From Apostichopus japonicus (taxonomy: Eukaryota; Echinodermata; Holothuroidea; Aspidochirotida; Stichopodidae): a DNA stretch of 64,000 nucleotides. The stretch spans positions 10,035,499-10,099,498 of the forward strand of contig NC_092565.1 in assembly GCF_037975245.1 (NCBI RefSeq), written 5' to 3'. The position numbers were made by a program, and so were the translations under genes. How positions within the stretch are numbered: position 1 is the first letter of the stretch; each line of letters begins with the position of its first letter. Positions 42,581 to 56,720 of this stretch are shown here, piece after piece. The notes beneath the pieces are model-generated. The model ran no database searches. It saw nothing but the letters and a program-made list of their open reading frames with translations, and was not told the DNA's origin.

Positions 42581-45500
42581 AAATTGGGGATGTTTAAACA
42601 CATGTCATATTTCTAACTTAGTTGAAGGCTATATTTGCAACGGATTCTAGAAATATTTGCAATTCAATTATTCAGATATTTTTTGTTGTTGAATACCAAT
42701 GTTAAATATTTTGGCTTTGATTTTGAGATATTTGTATTTATGTTTGTATAAGTGAGTAAGGTAATTTGAGGATCACACTTTGCTAATATGTTTCTTCTTA
42801 AAATGACACGGCAGACTTTAGGCAAAAAATTAATTTTGATATATCGTCGATGTTTTCTTGCAACAATTTCGTACATTTTTATGCAGTTGTAGCTTTTCAT
42901 ATAGCTCATCCTTATATGTCCGTTATGCAATAGTTATGTCAGTTGGCCCAACGACCACTCTCCTCTCACCCTTATAGGTTCGAACACTTGTATGTAATTA
43001 TTCGAGACAGTTTATCTATAGGCTTATCCGTACCTTTGATCCTGTCCGCTATATCTTAGTATTGAGTTGAACGATCAACTTACCATTCATGGATAGGACA
43101 TCCACCCCTGCAGGCTTGATACGGTGAATACCAACGAATGAAAGAAAGGCTCGCCTCAAGTATACCTTTGAGACCATCTTAGACAGGATGGTTCGAAATC
43201 ATTTTCTAGCAGCAGCTCTTCCTTTCCGTTTTATGTCTGTTTTTCTAGTCACTGTTTGTATTAAATGGGACTTCAGCAAAATGATTACACTAAAAACACG
43301 CCTAGATACGAGGCAATGTTTCAGGTCATATGATTGCTAAGAAGGCAAGAAAAGCGGAAATTTGTTGGGCCAGAGACAGGTGTCAGTAATATTGGTAAGC
43401 TAATGTAGATAATTGTCTAACTCCACGTGGTTCGGCTATAGCATATAGGCCTATATATGTATAAATCGCGTTATTGGGAATTTCAAACTTTTTATTACGA
43501 AACTTATAAATTTATACATTAACAGGTTCCTACTGGGCCACCGTAAAAAAAGCGATCACATGATTTTCTTTTTGTTTGTCCGGACTCGCACACACATATA
43601 TACACGCGCACATGCATACATACATACAAACATAAATACATATATACACACTTACACACATACCCACATATACACACATACATAAAATTCTACAACAGGC
43701 ATTTCCACGCATTATCATTGATTGCTTTACATATTGATATTGAGCGATGTAAGTTGATAAAGTTATGATATTGTCATATTCTATCGCGTTATGTTCACAT
43801 CTGCCGTAGACTGTGTGAACGTTTGACATTTTCCATCGTTCCATTCCAAATATACCCATTACCTGTTATCCTCCAGGAAGTCTGGCAGACTCTAGTCTGA
43901 CAAGGACAACATCTGGAAGTTATACAATCAGTTTCATATTTTTTTAGAAAAATAAAATAACTGATAATACTGGAGTAAAAATAAACATTAGTCATACTAG
44001 CAGTGAAGGTAGTTCAACTACAAGCTGTCGAGTTTCCGCTTAGAATGATTTTTAAAATAGCTTTTTAAAGATACGTGTTCACAGGGTTCATTTGCTATCT
44101 TTTTCTTATAAGTATAAAGGGAAGGGGTTGAAGGGGGGAGGGGTGGGTGGGTAGGTATAACTCACATATATTACAATAAAATCGGTCCATGTTTAATTTC
44201 TGGTGCTCCTTTCTCTTAAAATATCTGGACATAATCACATCAGTTACAAAAGGCAGGCCGCATTGTAAATGTCAATGTATGTTTTATTTTTAAACAATAT
44301 ACACCTCAGAGTAAGTGAAGATTAATAGATACTATATATATATATATATATATATCGCCATGGCCTGTAAGGTTACTTACTGGTATTCGCCTATAGAACC
44401 ATGCTCCAGTACTCATACCAATGGAAGTCTTCTTGTACACGGATCACTGCAAGACTTGTATGGTACACTCAGCACACTCAAATGCCCACAATATACCTAC
44501 AAAATATTGTTTTTCAATATACTATACATCACTTTATGGAAAATGTTATATGTATTTGCAGATCAAAAGAAAATCCTCATCGAGATGTTCTTGTTATTAT
44601 AATATATTACGGTTATTAATAATATTTCATGAGTTAAACTTATTTTTAGATCAGTACTTTCCGAATAATCTCACTGGAGTTTTAGTTTCCTATATACTGT
44701 GTAGGGCATTTAGTTGTAGCGTGACGAAAATCCTACATTAATTTAGCTCACGATGAAAGTAGTTCACGGTTATACATTCTTACCCTCATGTAAACTCTGA
44801 GTGGTGTTTGTTATCAAGATTTGCGAGCTAAATTTTGACAAGACAATATTTCCCAATGGATGGCGTCGGAAACTTCGTACAATTAAACATGTCACAAAAT
44901 ATAAACGTTTTGCAGTTGATCACAATCCTTTTAAGTTTTCCCTGAAAGCGGTCTCAAATTTACGAGGCCCGGACCGAGGAAGGCAGGACTCAAAGTATTG
45001 AAGCAGTCTATTGGGGAAAACCAGCGATAAACATGGGTCTTGTTCGAGAAATCAGGGGAACCTTTAAATATATTTGAATTTTCAAATACGAAAGAACAGT
45101 GAGGGATGACAACTTTCCGATTAACCTTATTCAACAATGAATATTTCATCCTACACGTGTTGGAACATTCTCCCCCCCCCCCCCCCTCTTTACTGGCATA
45201 TGTACCTTTAGATATTCTAAGGGGTGCCTTAATTGATTTCTGATGTGTTGTAAACCATTAAAAAAAAAACCCGGCTTTTAATTCATATTGTATTTTAAAC
45301 CACTTAAAAACATTAGAGAAATGGCCATTAAATCAATCAGGTTCATCAATTAAACTGGTTGAAGTTTTTATCCTAAACTCAAAGACAATTTAGTGAGTTT
45401 TTCAGATGCAACACAAAAGTCAATAGGACAAGATAAGAATTTTATCGCCTACTATGACATGTGTACAATGGAGTACAATTTTTTTCAGGCAGAGAAAAAT

Positions 45501-46498
45501 TGTGTTTCTCTGTTGTTTACTTTGAAGTGAGGAGAGACATTTTTTTGGTTAAGTATTTAGAACATTAATATTTATATTAACATTCAGCAAGTTTACCAAA
45601 CCTATAGTATACTTATATTATACTTTATGTAAATAAGACTTTTGCAACCGGAAAACCGATTAAAGGGCTTTTCCGGTGGCAGACAGTTTATCACTTACAT
45701 TGCAAGGAATTAAAAAAAAAATCACACTGTTCATTGAAGCCCCATCTCAATATCTCGCCCCTAACTCGAGATATGGTTGATTGAATGTTACCTTTAATGG
45801 ACTGGATAACCTTCTTCCTGACTCCACAAAGCTGTTCCTATACGTGGTCTGTGACGTCATCGTGCTAGCTTTACTTTTCGTAGTAAATATTCAAGCTGTT
45901 GATTGTCCTTAAAATAAATTTGCAGTTTTTCAGTTGTTATTGTTGTGTATATTGAGAATATCATCAAAATGCTTCTTGTCTTGTTGAAATTTTTTTTTTT
46001 TCTGTGTGAGGTCTGTGGATAAAATGAAATAAATATTGTGAAGAAAAATAAAGAAATGTCTTCAGCTGAAATGACATGGTGACATGAATCACTCAATTGT
46101 TGCCAAATGGATTCACAAAAGGTCACCAAAGTTCACATTTCTGCCATACAGAATTTTATGAGAAATATTGTTAAGTCAACCTCAGCCGTTGGAAAGTCGT
46201 CTCGGCAATTTCAGACGCATTTAAAGAGTTCGTTTTTTCCTGACACTTTGCATTAGTATAGTAGTATTTTATAGTATATAGTATAAGCAAAATGCATAAA
46301 GTATGTTACATTTCAATTAAGTTGAAGAAATGCACATTTTTGTAAATGCTTTACCCAGAAAACTACTTTTAAGGGAATGTGGAGTATCTAGTTTTACAAA
46401 TTGACTGTTACGTTATAAAATACCCTTAGATACAGCATAATTATAATACAATTTTTTGGGATGCAGTGGTCAGTGAAGAAGCATGTGCCTTTTCAATC
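42581..46498. other. Intergenic stretch, no recognised gene
   Basis: AT-rich sequence with a compound ACAT/ACAC microsatellite at about 43588-43685, a (TA)12 at 44332-44355 and a 15-base C run at 45172-45186. No protein family was recognised. Confidence 0.6.
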
Positions 46499-46501
46499 CA
46501 T

Positions 46502-46574
<73 letters not shown>

Positions 46575-46579
46575 TATAT
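46499..46579. repeat. (TA)n microsatellite
   Basis: About 80 bp of TA flanked by CATA units. A run of about 22 A residues follows at ~46653-46674. Confidence 0.97.
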
Positions 46580-46674
46580 CAAACTTGCACATAACATAAC
46601 GATATCTGTGAGCACTGGAGGGTAAAACGGAATTGTACAGAAAATGACAAGCCAAAAAAAAAAAAAAAAAAAAA

Positions 46675-48976
46675 ATATCCTTCGCCTCTCGTGAGTATTA
46701 AAAGGACTATTTCAACAAAAGAGGCACGAAAGTGAATTATTTAGCTTCAGGTTTCATAATTCTTTTTTTTTCTACAAACGTACGCTACGGTTTAATGACC
46801 AATTTGGCGTGCCATGGATGAAAAGCGTTTTTCTATCACGGTCACGAAAGATGGATTAGAAGCGTGTTAGTCATCTAAATAATTTTAAGAGCGGACTACG
46901 GTGGGGACATTTAAATTTGATGTCCATCATTTAACTTAAATGGCTCATGTTTACAATTTTTTGTCATTTCAATGTTCATTTACAGTCCTAGGTTTTAGTT
47001 GTCTTTAAAATCTCGCCAAAGGAAAAAAAAGAAAGAAAGAGAGGGAGGGAAGACAACAAGCTGTAATATGAGAAAAAGGAATTAACAGTTTCATGCGTGT
47101 TATTTGATTGTTTGCATGAAATAGTGACATGCTTTGATAGGCAAAATCAGCGTAAAGTCCAACTTCACGACCCATTTAGAACGAATATTTTCTGATGAAA
47201 GTCACATGTCGACATTATCTTTTGTATACACTGTACGATTCATGTTACGTGTCAAACCAAGTTCATGCTAACAGTATGAATAACTTGTTCCGAAACTGTC
47301 TTTATTGTCAAAACGACTGCTTGAGATGAGAGAACAGTAGACAGTGGTACAAACATTGGAAATTGTCCCAAACTAGAGGTTTCTTTATCCATAGATAAGA
47401 ATTTTTGTCACTTTCATATCTGTATATTTAAAGTACATGCTGACCTGCATAACACAACCTCCATTGTTTTTAAAACTTGTCAATTCAATGAACATGATAT
47501 TCTATCAATTTAAGAAATATCATAAATTGAAACTGTTGGCTGATATTCTGATTGACAGGTCCAAAATGGATCGGTAAAGTAAACAGTAAACCTTTATGAT
47601 ACAAGAACATAAAGCATACACAACTCCAACCATTATTTTCATTGGTTCTATTTGATAGGAAAAAATGCTATTAACTCCAAACAGCTCATAAATATCGTAT
47701 TTTATATGAGGGATATCACACATTTAATATTCTTTCAAACACTCCATTGGTCAAGTGTAAATATGACATCATCGAGCCACATGGGCTTAATTTCTTTATG
47801 TTTTCCTTTATTTATAACAATGTATATTTTCTGTAAATAGAGATGGGTTTTGCAATTATACTGAATCATTGAAATTAAAGCTCTTTATACATGACTAAAT
47901 CATGGCATTGGTTTAAGTGACAACACTTAAATTATTTTACATTGAAAACATGACGAGATTAGCAAATTGATTATCAAAGGTCTCAGATCACACCGTGACA
48001 CATCACAGTGACACTATGACATCACAGTGACACTATGACATCCCTGTGACACCATTACATCGCAGTGACACTATGACATCACAGTGACACTATATACATC
48101 ACAGATTTACAAAATGAAAGTCACCAGGCATGAACTTTAAAGTATAGGATATCTCCCAAACGGAGCTGTTTTGGAGAGCTTTTCTGTAATACACATCAAA
48201 GATGCTCGTTGGGTTTGAGTCTTCCCCCCCCCCCGCCCCCAAAAAACGACAATTTACACTGGTCCATATTCTCTTGCATTACTATGACCGGTTTGTATAC
48301 ACTGTAAGTCGGAGATACTTGAAATCTTTCCATTACTTCAAATTCCCCGAAAGAATGTAAACAAGAAGAAAAAAGCATTAGACGTACTTATAGTAACAAT
48401 ATAAAGAGACAAGACCACTTAGATATGGGTTCCGTAATGTACTAAGAATAATAGAAAACATTTCCTTTGCCTCTCTTCCGCCCCCACACCCCAACCCTTT
48501 ATCTTGCTATATATTGCTATTACCTCCTTCATAAGAATCCATTTTGGTTAAATGCACTTCGTCTTAATGAAACAGGAAACCCACTTACTATGAACGGAAA
48601 CATTTAAGTGTCGTTATACTCCTCCCTGTGCAGCTTAAGGGGTGGACTTGATTACCACACGGCAGCATATTAAGAATGAGAGATGCATTTGATTATCGGG
48701 AAGAAGTGCAGCATGTGATAGGAATGTTACAATTAACGAGAGAACGTATAGAAATCAAGGGAAGGAAATGTTCACACTTTCAGTGGCGCCAAATCTCAAA
48801 TAAAACCTTCAACGAAACGGAACTGATGCATTTTTTTTTCAAACAAAATGTCACTATAAAGTTACTATACATTAATTTCTCGAGTAATTGATCCAGATTT
48901 TGAATTATTAATATCAGGATAAATTATAGTCGTAGACATCTGTGACACATTTTACATTTCTTATTAAAATGAAATG
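46675..48976. other. Intergenic stretch, no recognised gene
   Basis: AT-rich sequence. The only structured parts are the ~20-bp tandem repeat at 47995-48110 and a C/A run at 48225-48246. An open frame at 48676-48891 resembles no family I know. Confidence 0.6.
47995..48110. repeat. ~20-bp tandem repeat
   Basis: About five to six imperfect units of ACATCACAGTGACACTATG. Confidence 0.9.
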
Positions 48977-49610
<634 letters not shown>

Positions 49611-49680
49611 ATTGCAGTAACATAATTATCGCATGCAGTAGTCGAACGAAACAGAAGAGACAAACGTACGCTGTATATAT

Positions 49681-49732
49681 CATGTGGGAATACTATAATG
49701 GTATATTAATACCATCAGTATTCCCACACGTG
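49681..49732. repeat. Short foldback next to the GATA array
   Basis: CATGTGGGAATACT followed by ATAATGGTAT is mirrored by ATACCATCAGTATTCCCACA at the right, with two extra bases in the left arm and a loop of about four bases. Confidence 0.7.
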
Positions 49733-52700
49733 ATCAGCTATATAGGTTTTATTGTACTCGTGATTAAGAATTATTGATAAAGCTGGGACTGATAAAAGAA
49801 TTGAAACTTTCCTCTACCAGACAAATAGAGCAAAGAAAAGTGATGTACTTTTTGTCTATTTAACTTGAATAACTTTTTCATTCTAGAAAGGCTCCCTCTT
49901 CCCCGTCTTCCCAAGTAATATAGAACCCTCATTTTAAGCATTTTAATTACTTTAAGCATAATGACATAATTCCTTGAAATAAACATGATTTGGGTACAAC
50001 GTAACTGACTCTTTGATAGACAGAACAATGGGGAGTCAAACGAACTTTCTTGAGGCATTTGGCAAATGAATATCTTTTGTTCGTGCTTGTGTCAACAGTA
50101 TAGTGCTTCGCTCATCAACCTTTAACCTTATCATCTGTAGGATATATTCCCTTTGCAATGCACTCGTGATACTCACTTGACGTAACATCATCATGATCAT
50201 CATGTTATAGTCTCGGTACAAGGTTCTATATTTGGGAACCTTTTCTTAGGAAGGTACGTGTACCTATTCAGAGCGGAGTTCTAGATGGTCCCAAAAAGTG
50301 TACCGATGTAGTACCATCTTCAATAATAATAAATCAAAGTGTTATATTAAGGTGGTACAACACTTAGAAGTAGTTGGCTAAAACATTATGAACTTAACTT
50401 AAATACATTCCTTCCTTTTTGCATTATTTATCACTTTCACAGACAGGAAATTTAACATTTCCCGACGTTTTCTTTCTTAGGTTTTGGAAGCTTTTCATTC
50501 CTTTAAATAAACGGTTCGGAGAAAGTGGAATAAAACAGATTGGTCCACCCTCTTCTCGTATAGATTGTTATGTTGCTATGGGGAATGAATGAATGCAGTT
50601 TAATTTGATAAGTATACTAATACATTTTGCAAAACATTGCGATGTCATATAGTTTTCACGGATGCACCCCTCCCTCTCCTGTAAAACTAAAAACACTGCT
50701 GGATGGAGCTACAAGATTACATCTTACAAACATACAATAACATCCCGTCACAAATTTGATCAGTTTTGTTTCTGTTTTCAGGGTTTAAGAAAACCGGAAG
50801 CAGTTTAGAGGATATAATCTATGTATAATATCCTATATTTGAATAAAGTGCTATCTTTAATATCTCAAGAACGGATCAATGTGAATATAGAAAACCGTTT
50901 TTCTTCTTGGTAAGTAGGTAATAGGTCTGTGTGAAAAAGACAATGACTTGTACTGTTTGGATAGATCACATGACACGATGACGTCATTTATTTTGTTGTT
51001 ACAATCATTGTATACAAGGTAATTCAAAGCAATTGTCTATATTTCCAAGTAGGCGATACACCTGTCATCATTGAATATTCTTATGAACTCATCTTCTGCA
51101 GAAAGCGATAACCTACGATTCTTGGAAACCTTCGACCAATGTTAGTCAGAAACAACCAAATGTTTATCCATTTATTGGACCATATTCTGTATCCAGTTTC
51201 AAGCTATATGTTTTATTACGATTTCCAAGTAAACATATTATCCGTCAAAACAAACATAGCTGCCATGAATGGTATAGGTAAAGATCTACATATGATACGG
51301 TACTTTTTTAAATGGAAATACATAAATTACTCAGAAATATTGAAATATCTATCTATCTATCCATCCATACTATATCTCTGTCTCTTGTAAAGCTAGCTTG
51401 ATTGACTATTGTCTTAATTTCAAGTAGCTGTTATTTTTAGCTTCTTTTATACCTAACACGCAGTTCAGGTAGATGACGTCACGTTCATTGCCATCGTACA
51501 GAGACAAAGAAGTAGGTACAGGCCAAGATTTTATTACCGTCAATCATGTTTGCTCATCTTTACTCCAGCACCGACACGTGAAGTAGGATTGGAGGGTCCT
51601 AAATGTCCATCGAATTCAGTCGCAAGCACTAGAGTAGGAATTGGGTTGCGACGGATCCACTTGTAAAATCGACTTACTACTCATTTTGCTCCAGTAAATC
51701 TTCCCAAGGAGATGACATTTTGGGTTAAATGCTTTATTCTAGATTTTTTCTTCTTTTTTTTATCTCTCTTTTTTTCTTCTTCTTTAACGTGCAACTTTAT
51801 CTCATCTCTGTGTGTCTCTGTGAGTAGAAGACAAGGAATCGTTAACCGCCCGCAGTCAAACCGTGCGGAGTCCATTAGAGTGCTTATCGGCGAACAAAGT
51901 AGGGAATCTGACCGCATGTAGAAATCCATAACAGTCCAGAAATCGCACCATAACTTAGGCCATTTTCACTCGTGACTCCGATTATTGACCTCAGAAGATC
52001 GTTTTCCAAAAGAGTTATTCAGTGAGACTGTTTCAAATTGGTTTTACTGTCCGTATATATTTGGTCGGTACCTTTGTTTGTGTGTTTGTTTCTACCCAAC
52101 ACTTCACACACACACACGTACAACAACGACACAAAAAGGAGAGAGACAAATAAAAGAAGAGAAATTTCATCTTGAATTTCTCCTGAAAGTATGAGAAGAA
52201 AAAAAGTACAAGGAAGGAAAACCTCCATGCAAGTACCTTTGGAAAACTTGTAGCAATGTTGAGCGTATTTAAATTGATTGGCGCCAATACTGATGACCTT
52301 TAACCCAGGTCACGTCGTTTTTAAGAACACGGTGCCAATGGTTATTGAATCCCAAGAATATTGACACTGCTAATATTGATACATGCCGCAGTATATACAA
52401 GCTGTATGACGAAAGCATTGCATTCAATTTCAGTTCCAGCTCAGATCAAATGATTCATCGCATCCAGATGATAATTCCTTAATTGTGTTTATGTAGTTCT
52501 TTCTATTGTTTTAATAATGTAGGAGATATTTATTAAAACTAGTGAAATCTTTCATTATACTCACACCACAACTATCGGTTTGTTGACTCGGAACCACGCC
52601 GATGGGAGTGAGGCGACAAAGGCGCCGATTTCCTTTTGGTCGGGAAAAGTGCTAGTTTCGTCGGAGGTGCCAAAATACACTCCTTACTTCAAGGTCCTAC

Positions 52701-54871
52701 ATAAAGCATTGCCGGTTGGATCACAGCGCCAGTATAGAAGTTAATATCTCAGTCCACCGACAAACTTCTTTCTTTCTTCTTTTTTGTATGTTGTTGTTTC
52801 TTCGTCACGGATGCAATAAGAACGCCTCTACGGTTGAATTCACTGTTTCATTTTGAAGAAGTCATTTGATCATACCTACCATACCAACATACAAAAACAT
52901 CCAGTCACATATCATTTTTAGTTTTAATTAAGTTATAAAGAAAACATTTGATGTGTAATCTCCGTATTACATCCAAGAGTATATTGCGAAGTGCACGTCG
53001 AACGATTTTAACTTTGAATACCTTGCAGTTTGAAGACCGCCATCTCTATACCGTAGAATGGCAAATTAAGCTCAGAAAACGTCCATTGAGACATATATAG
53101 CAGATCAGAGAGATTGTTGTTAAGATAATCTTTTAAAGTGATGTTCCAATTGTAAGAATTGAGATTTCTAAATTGTTATAAACTTTCTGTACGAAAGCCA
53201 TAACCACTTAGTATATTTTACCGCACAAAATATGCACTATTAAAGTGCGGTGAATTACTTTGCAGGTATCTGACAACTTAAACAATGGAATGAGTGATCG
53301 CCATGACGACATAAGCAGCTAATAGGAAATATTATCCTCACAAAAAAAAAAGTATTTTTTGAAAGGATTCGACTTTTGTAAACATTATTACTTAAGTGAA
53401 CATTCTTTTCTATCAAACATGACATATTAAAGCAATATCGACTCGATGAACATGTGCAATAATGACATCTTTGACCACCCACTTGTTATCCATCCCTGCA
53501 GAGGTACATGAAAGGTTTACACAAAATGGGCATCTTAAAGGGAAAGAGAAAAAAGGGGCCCCCTTAAAACAATCAATCAAACAAACAAACAAAAACAAGA
53601 AAAAGTAATCCTCAATAAAACTAAGAGTTTAGAAACAAGATATTGAAAAATGGATTTCAGCTATTTCAATATTTCATCTATCTATATGCATGTCGTCCAG
53701 TTACAGAGTTGTTGACAATTCATAATCATGGACGTTAAATATGAATCTAAGAGACTGACTTCGGTCAGCTTGCGGCTTTGATAAGCCAATGAGGCTTCTT
53801 CGCGAGCTCCTGCTTGCAGAGGATAGGATCTAAAATACATACATACATACATCTTCCAAGGAGTGTCACATTGTCTAACACCTGGAATATCTCTTTAACT
53901 ATCTCTCTTTTGTTTTGTTTTTACTGGTTTTGAAAGAATTGTTTTACATACGATCTGTCGTGCAGGGAATATTTGTTACTCCAATGCCCAGATACCATAA
54001 ACTCGCGAAGATCATGATATGTGATACAGTCATTTCTGTTTTTTCTCTCTCTATCTCTGTCTCTTATTCTTTTGACGAGCAAAGCAATTGCCGCGAGATT
54101 CATTACTGATTCGTGTAGCTCATATTTTTGTTTTTGGTCTGCTACAGCAAAGAGATAAGATCTTTCATCAAGGATTCTACCATGTTTATATCTCTATGGG
54201 TTATTATACTAAACTTCCTATACAATGTGAGTAAGTGGAGTCTGAGATGGTTGTTGATAAGTTCATGTTTTGGTTACATTGCCATAGGCAATGAACTTAA
54301 TGCATTTCGAGTTGGCATCTATGTATGTATATTAGTATGTGTGTGTTGTTCTATGTGTGCACTGTGTACGTGTATATGTGTGACGTCAAACTATATACAT
54401 ATTATCTACATATAGCTGGCAACAAAGATAGATGTTATTATAATCAAAGGTGGATAACCCACACCGAACTGTGGACTACCTTTGCTATTTGGTGGAGGTC
54501 AAAGTTCACTGGCGGTCAATAGAACTGTAGTGAACTTACTAATCTACTATAAGAACTGTAAACAGTTAGGAGACGAACGAATTCAACATATTTCATACTC
54601 AATGAAGACTAACGCCCAATTTGATTCCTTGATGTGTGTTATAGAGATTGTTTGAGATTGTCCACATCCTTTGAAAATGATGTGGGATGTTCCATTTGTA
54701 GTTGCTTTCGAAAACCAAGCGCCTTGCAATTATTTATGTTTACGGATGCATATAAACACATGTTAGTGTTCAGTTGTCTGAAAACATAACAACGAAGCGA
54801 ATGCGACTATTATAAGTAGGAAAATAAATGGATGTTTGATTAAGGAGATATGATGACTATTCGTACTCATA
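49733..54871. other. Intergenic stretch, no recognised gene
   Basis: AT-rich sequence with short open frames only and no family recognised. Near 53755-53855 a GC-richer block, with CTTGCGGCTTTGATAAGCC and GCGAGCTCCTGCTTGCAGAG, is followed by (TACA)4 and resembles the 3' tail of a dispersed repeat. Confidence 0.55.
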
Positions 54872-55030
54872 TGAGTACAATGTACTTACTTACTTACTGC
54901 CCATTATGCCTCCTGGCACATAGGGCAGCAACAAAAGTCTTCCACTCCTTCCGATCCTGGGCTAGTTTTTGGATGGTTCCCATGTGTGGTTCAGGTCTTT
55001 AATCTCCCCTTCCACAGTTGAGTACAATGT
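54872..55030 (-). mobile_element. 5'-truncated LINE 3' end with 12-bp target-site duplication
   Basis: TGAGTACAATGT occurs at 54872-54883 and again at 55019-55030, bracketing a 135-bp insert. On the minus strand the insert encodes MGTIQKLAQDRKEWKTFVAA then LCARRHNGQ and a stop at 54897-54895. This is the usual C-terminal ending of LINE reverse-transcriptase proteins (LAQDR-W---V-ALC--RH-G). Upstream, TVEGEIKDLNHTW continues the same protein in another frame, so a frameshift has occurred. A (TTAC)3 tail follows the stop, as in RTE-type elements. The clade is inferred from the tail and motif only. Confidence 0.8.
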
Positions 55031-55240
55031 CCCGAGTACAAATAGCTTAGTAGGCGTACAAACACGAGTTGGAGCCTTGGAGTACAGAAAAAATGTACTC
55101 GAGTACGAGTAGAAAAAGAGAAAGTCACGGGTACGGGTACTCTTTATTTAAAGTTTTACGAGTACAACTACAAAACTATGAGTACAACAAGAATGATGAT
55201 TACTCTGATGATTAACTGTACCCCTAACTGCAACATTGTA

Positions 55241-55242
<2 letters not shown>

Positions 55243-55288
<46 letters not shown>
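55243..55288. repeat. (TA)n microsatellite
   Basis: About 46 bp of TA. Confidence 0.97.
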
Positions 55289-55291
<3 letters not shown>

Positions 55292-55484
55292 GTACAATTG
55301 TATTCTATATGTGTACCTGATACTTAATATGGAAAGCCAAAGAATCACTATAGAGGTATATACGATATATACGTGAATGATGCAACCTCTGTAGGTAAAT
55401 TGCGTAAAGTGTTATTTACGCGACGACACAACATTGTCACAACATTTGTAAAACAAAATAGTATTTAAAGATCTGTATGCCGTC

Positions 55485-55990
55485 ATACAACATTGAATTC
55501 TATAGCTGTATATATCCCGTACAACAGTATCGAATTAGTGTAGCTGTATCCCGTATTACAACATGGAGGTACATAGCTGTCTCCCGTACATCATTCAATT
55601 ATATAGCTGTATATCCCGTATTACAACATTGAATTCTGTATCTGTCTCCCGTACAACAGTATTGAATTATATAGCTGTGTCCCGTATTACAACATGGAGG
55701 TACATAGCTGTCTCCCGTACATCATTCAATTATATAGCTGTATCCCGTATTTACAACATTGAATTCTGTATCTGTATCCCGTACAACAGTATTGAATTCT
55801 ATCTGTATCCCGTACAACATTCATTTCTATAGCTGTATCCCGTCATACATCATTCAATCATATAGCTGTATCCGGTCATACGATATAATTTAAATTATAT
55901 AGCTGTATCCGGTCATACGATATAAATTAAACTCAATAGCTGTATCAGGTCCTATAGTATTGAAGCAATGATCTTACAACATTGGACTAC
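55485..55990. repeat. Degenerate ~30-40-bp satellite
   Basis: About 14 loosely spaced units built on ATAGCTGTATCCCGTA, then CAACATTGAATTCT. Units vary in length and sequence, with blocks copied as pairs (ACAACATGGAGGTACATAGC at about 55560 and 55691). The open frame at 55563-55832 is a by-product. Confidence 0.85.
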
Positions 55991-56638
55991 ATCTGCACCC
56001 CGAACTGCAATATTGAATTGTATAGATTCTCTTCCTTTTACTATATATAGCATATTGCACTTGAAATCGTCATCTTGTACCACAAGACTGCATAGTATAA
56101 ACTGTTTCTGTCTTGAATTATAAAGATGTGCCCGTTCTATATTATTGACATTTGCAGGTGGTATCCCAACCCCCTACTATAGCTTTGATTTCTTTTAAGC
56201 TGTACCCCTCCATTAAATTCTATAGCTGTAACTTGCCGTACCCCCGATGTATACGTCAATTCCATAGCTGGTTGCCTCCCGTAAGGGAATAAGAGGCTGT
56301 ATGAGCTATAGTTTAATCCATAAAGTTATAATGATGTCTACACATTTTTTATCATGTCTAACCCATTTGCGAAATTAAATTTCATACAACTTGGGCAGAT
56401 AATTCTAGCATTATTCAGGCACGAAGAATGACGCTTTCTATTCATATACGGGGTGCAATGATGCGATTAAAATTAACCCTTAAGCAGAGCAAAAACTAAT
56501 TAGTAACCTCAATAGCAAGGAAAGCCGTAAACCAAATCTAATTTAAAGCTATACGTTTTGTCATAATCTTGGAGTTATATCAAAATCAAGGTCCAAACGA
56601 GAAAAAAAGGTCCCTGAAAACATATTAACATATAAACA

Positions 56639-56640
<2 letters not shown>

Positions 56641-56709
<69 letters not shown>

Positions 56710-56720
56710 ATATATATATA
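56641..56720. repeat. (TA)n microsatellite
   Basis: About 80 bp of TA with one phase shift near 56699. Confidence 0.97.

Noticed and set aside
53755-53855. GC-richer block followed by (TACA)4, possible LINE tail
   Set aside because: No target-site duplication and no clear protein ending, so it is kept only as a remark in the intergenic entry.
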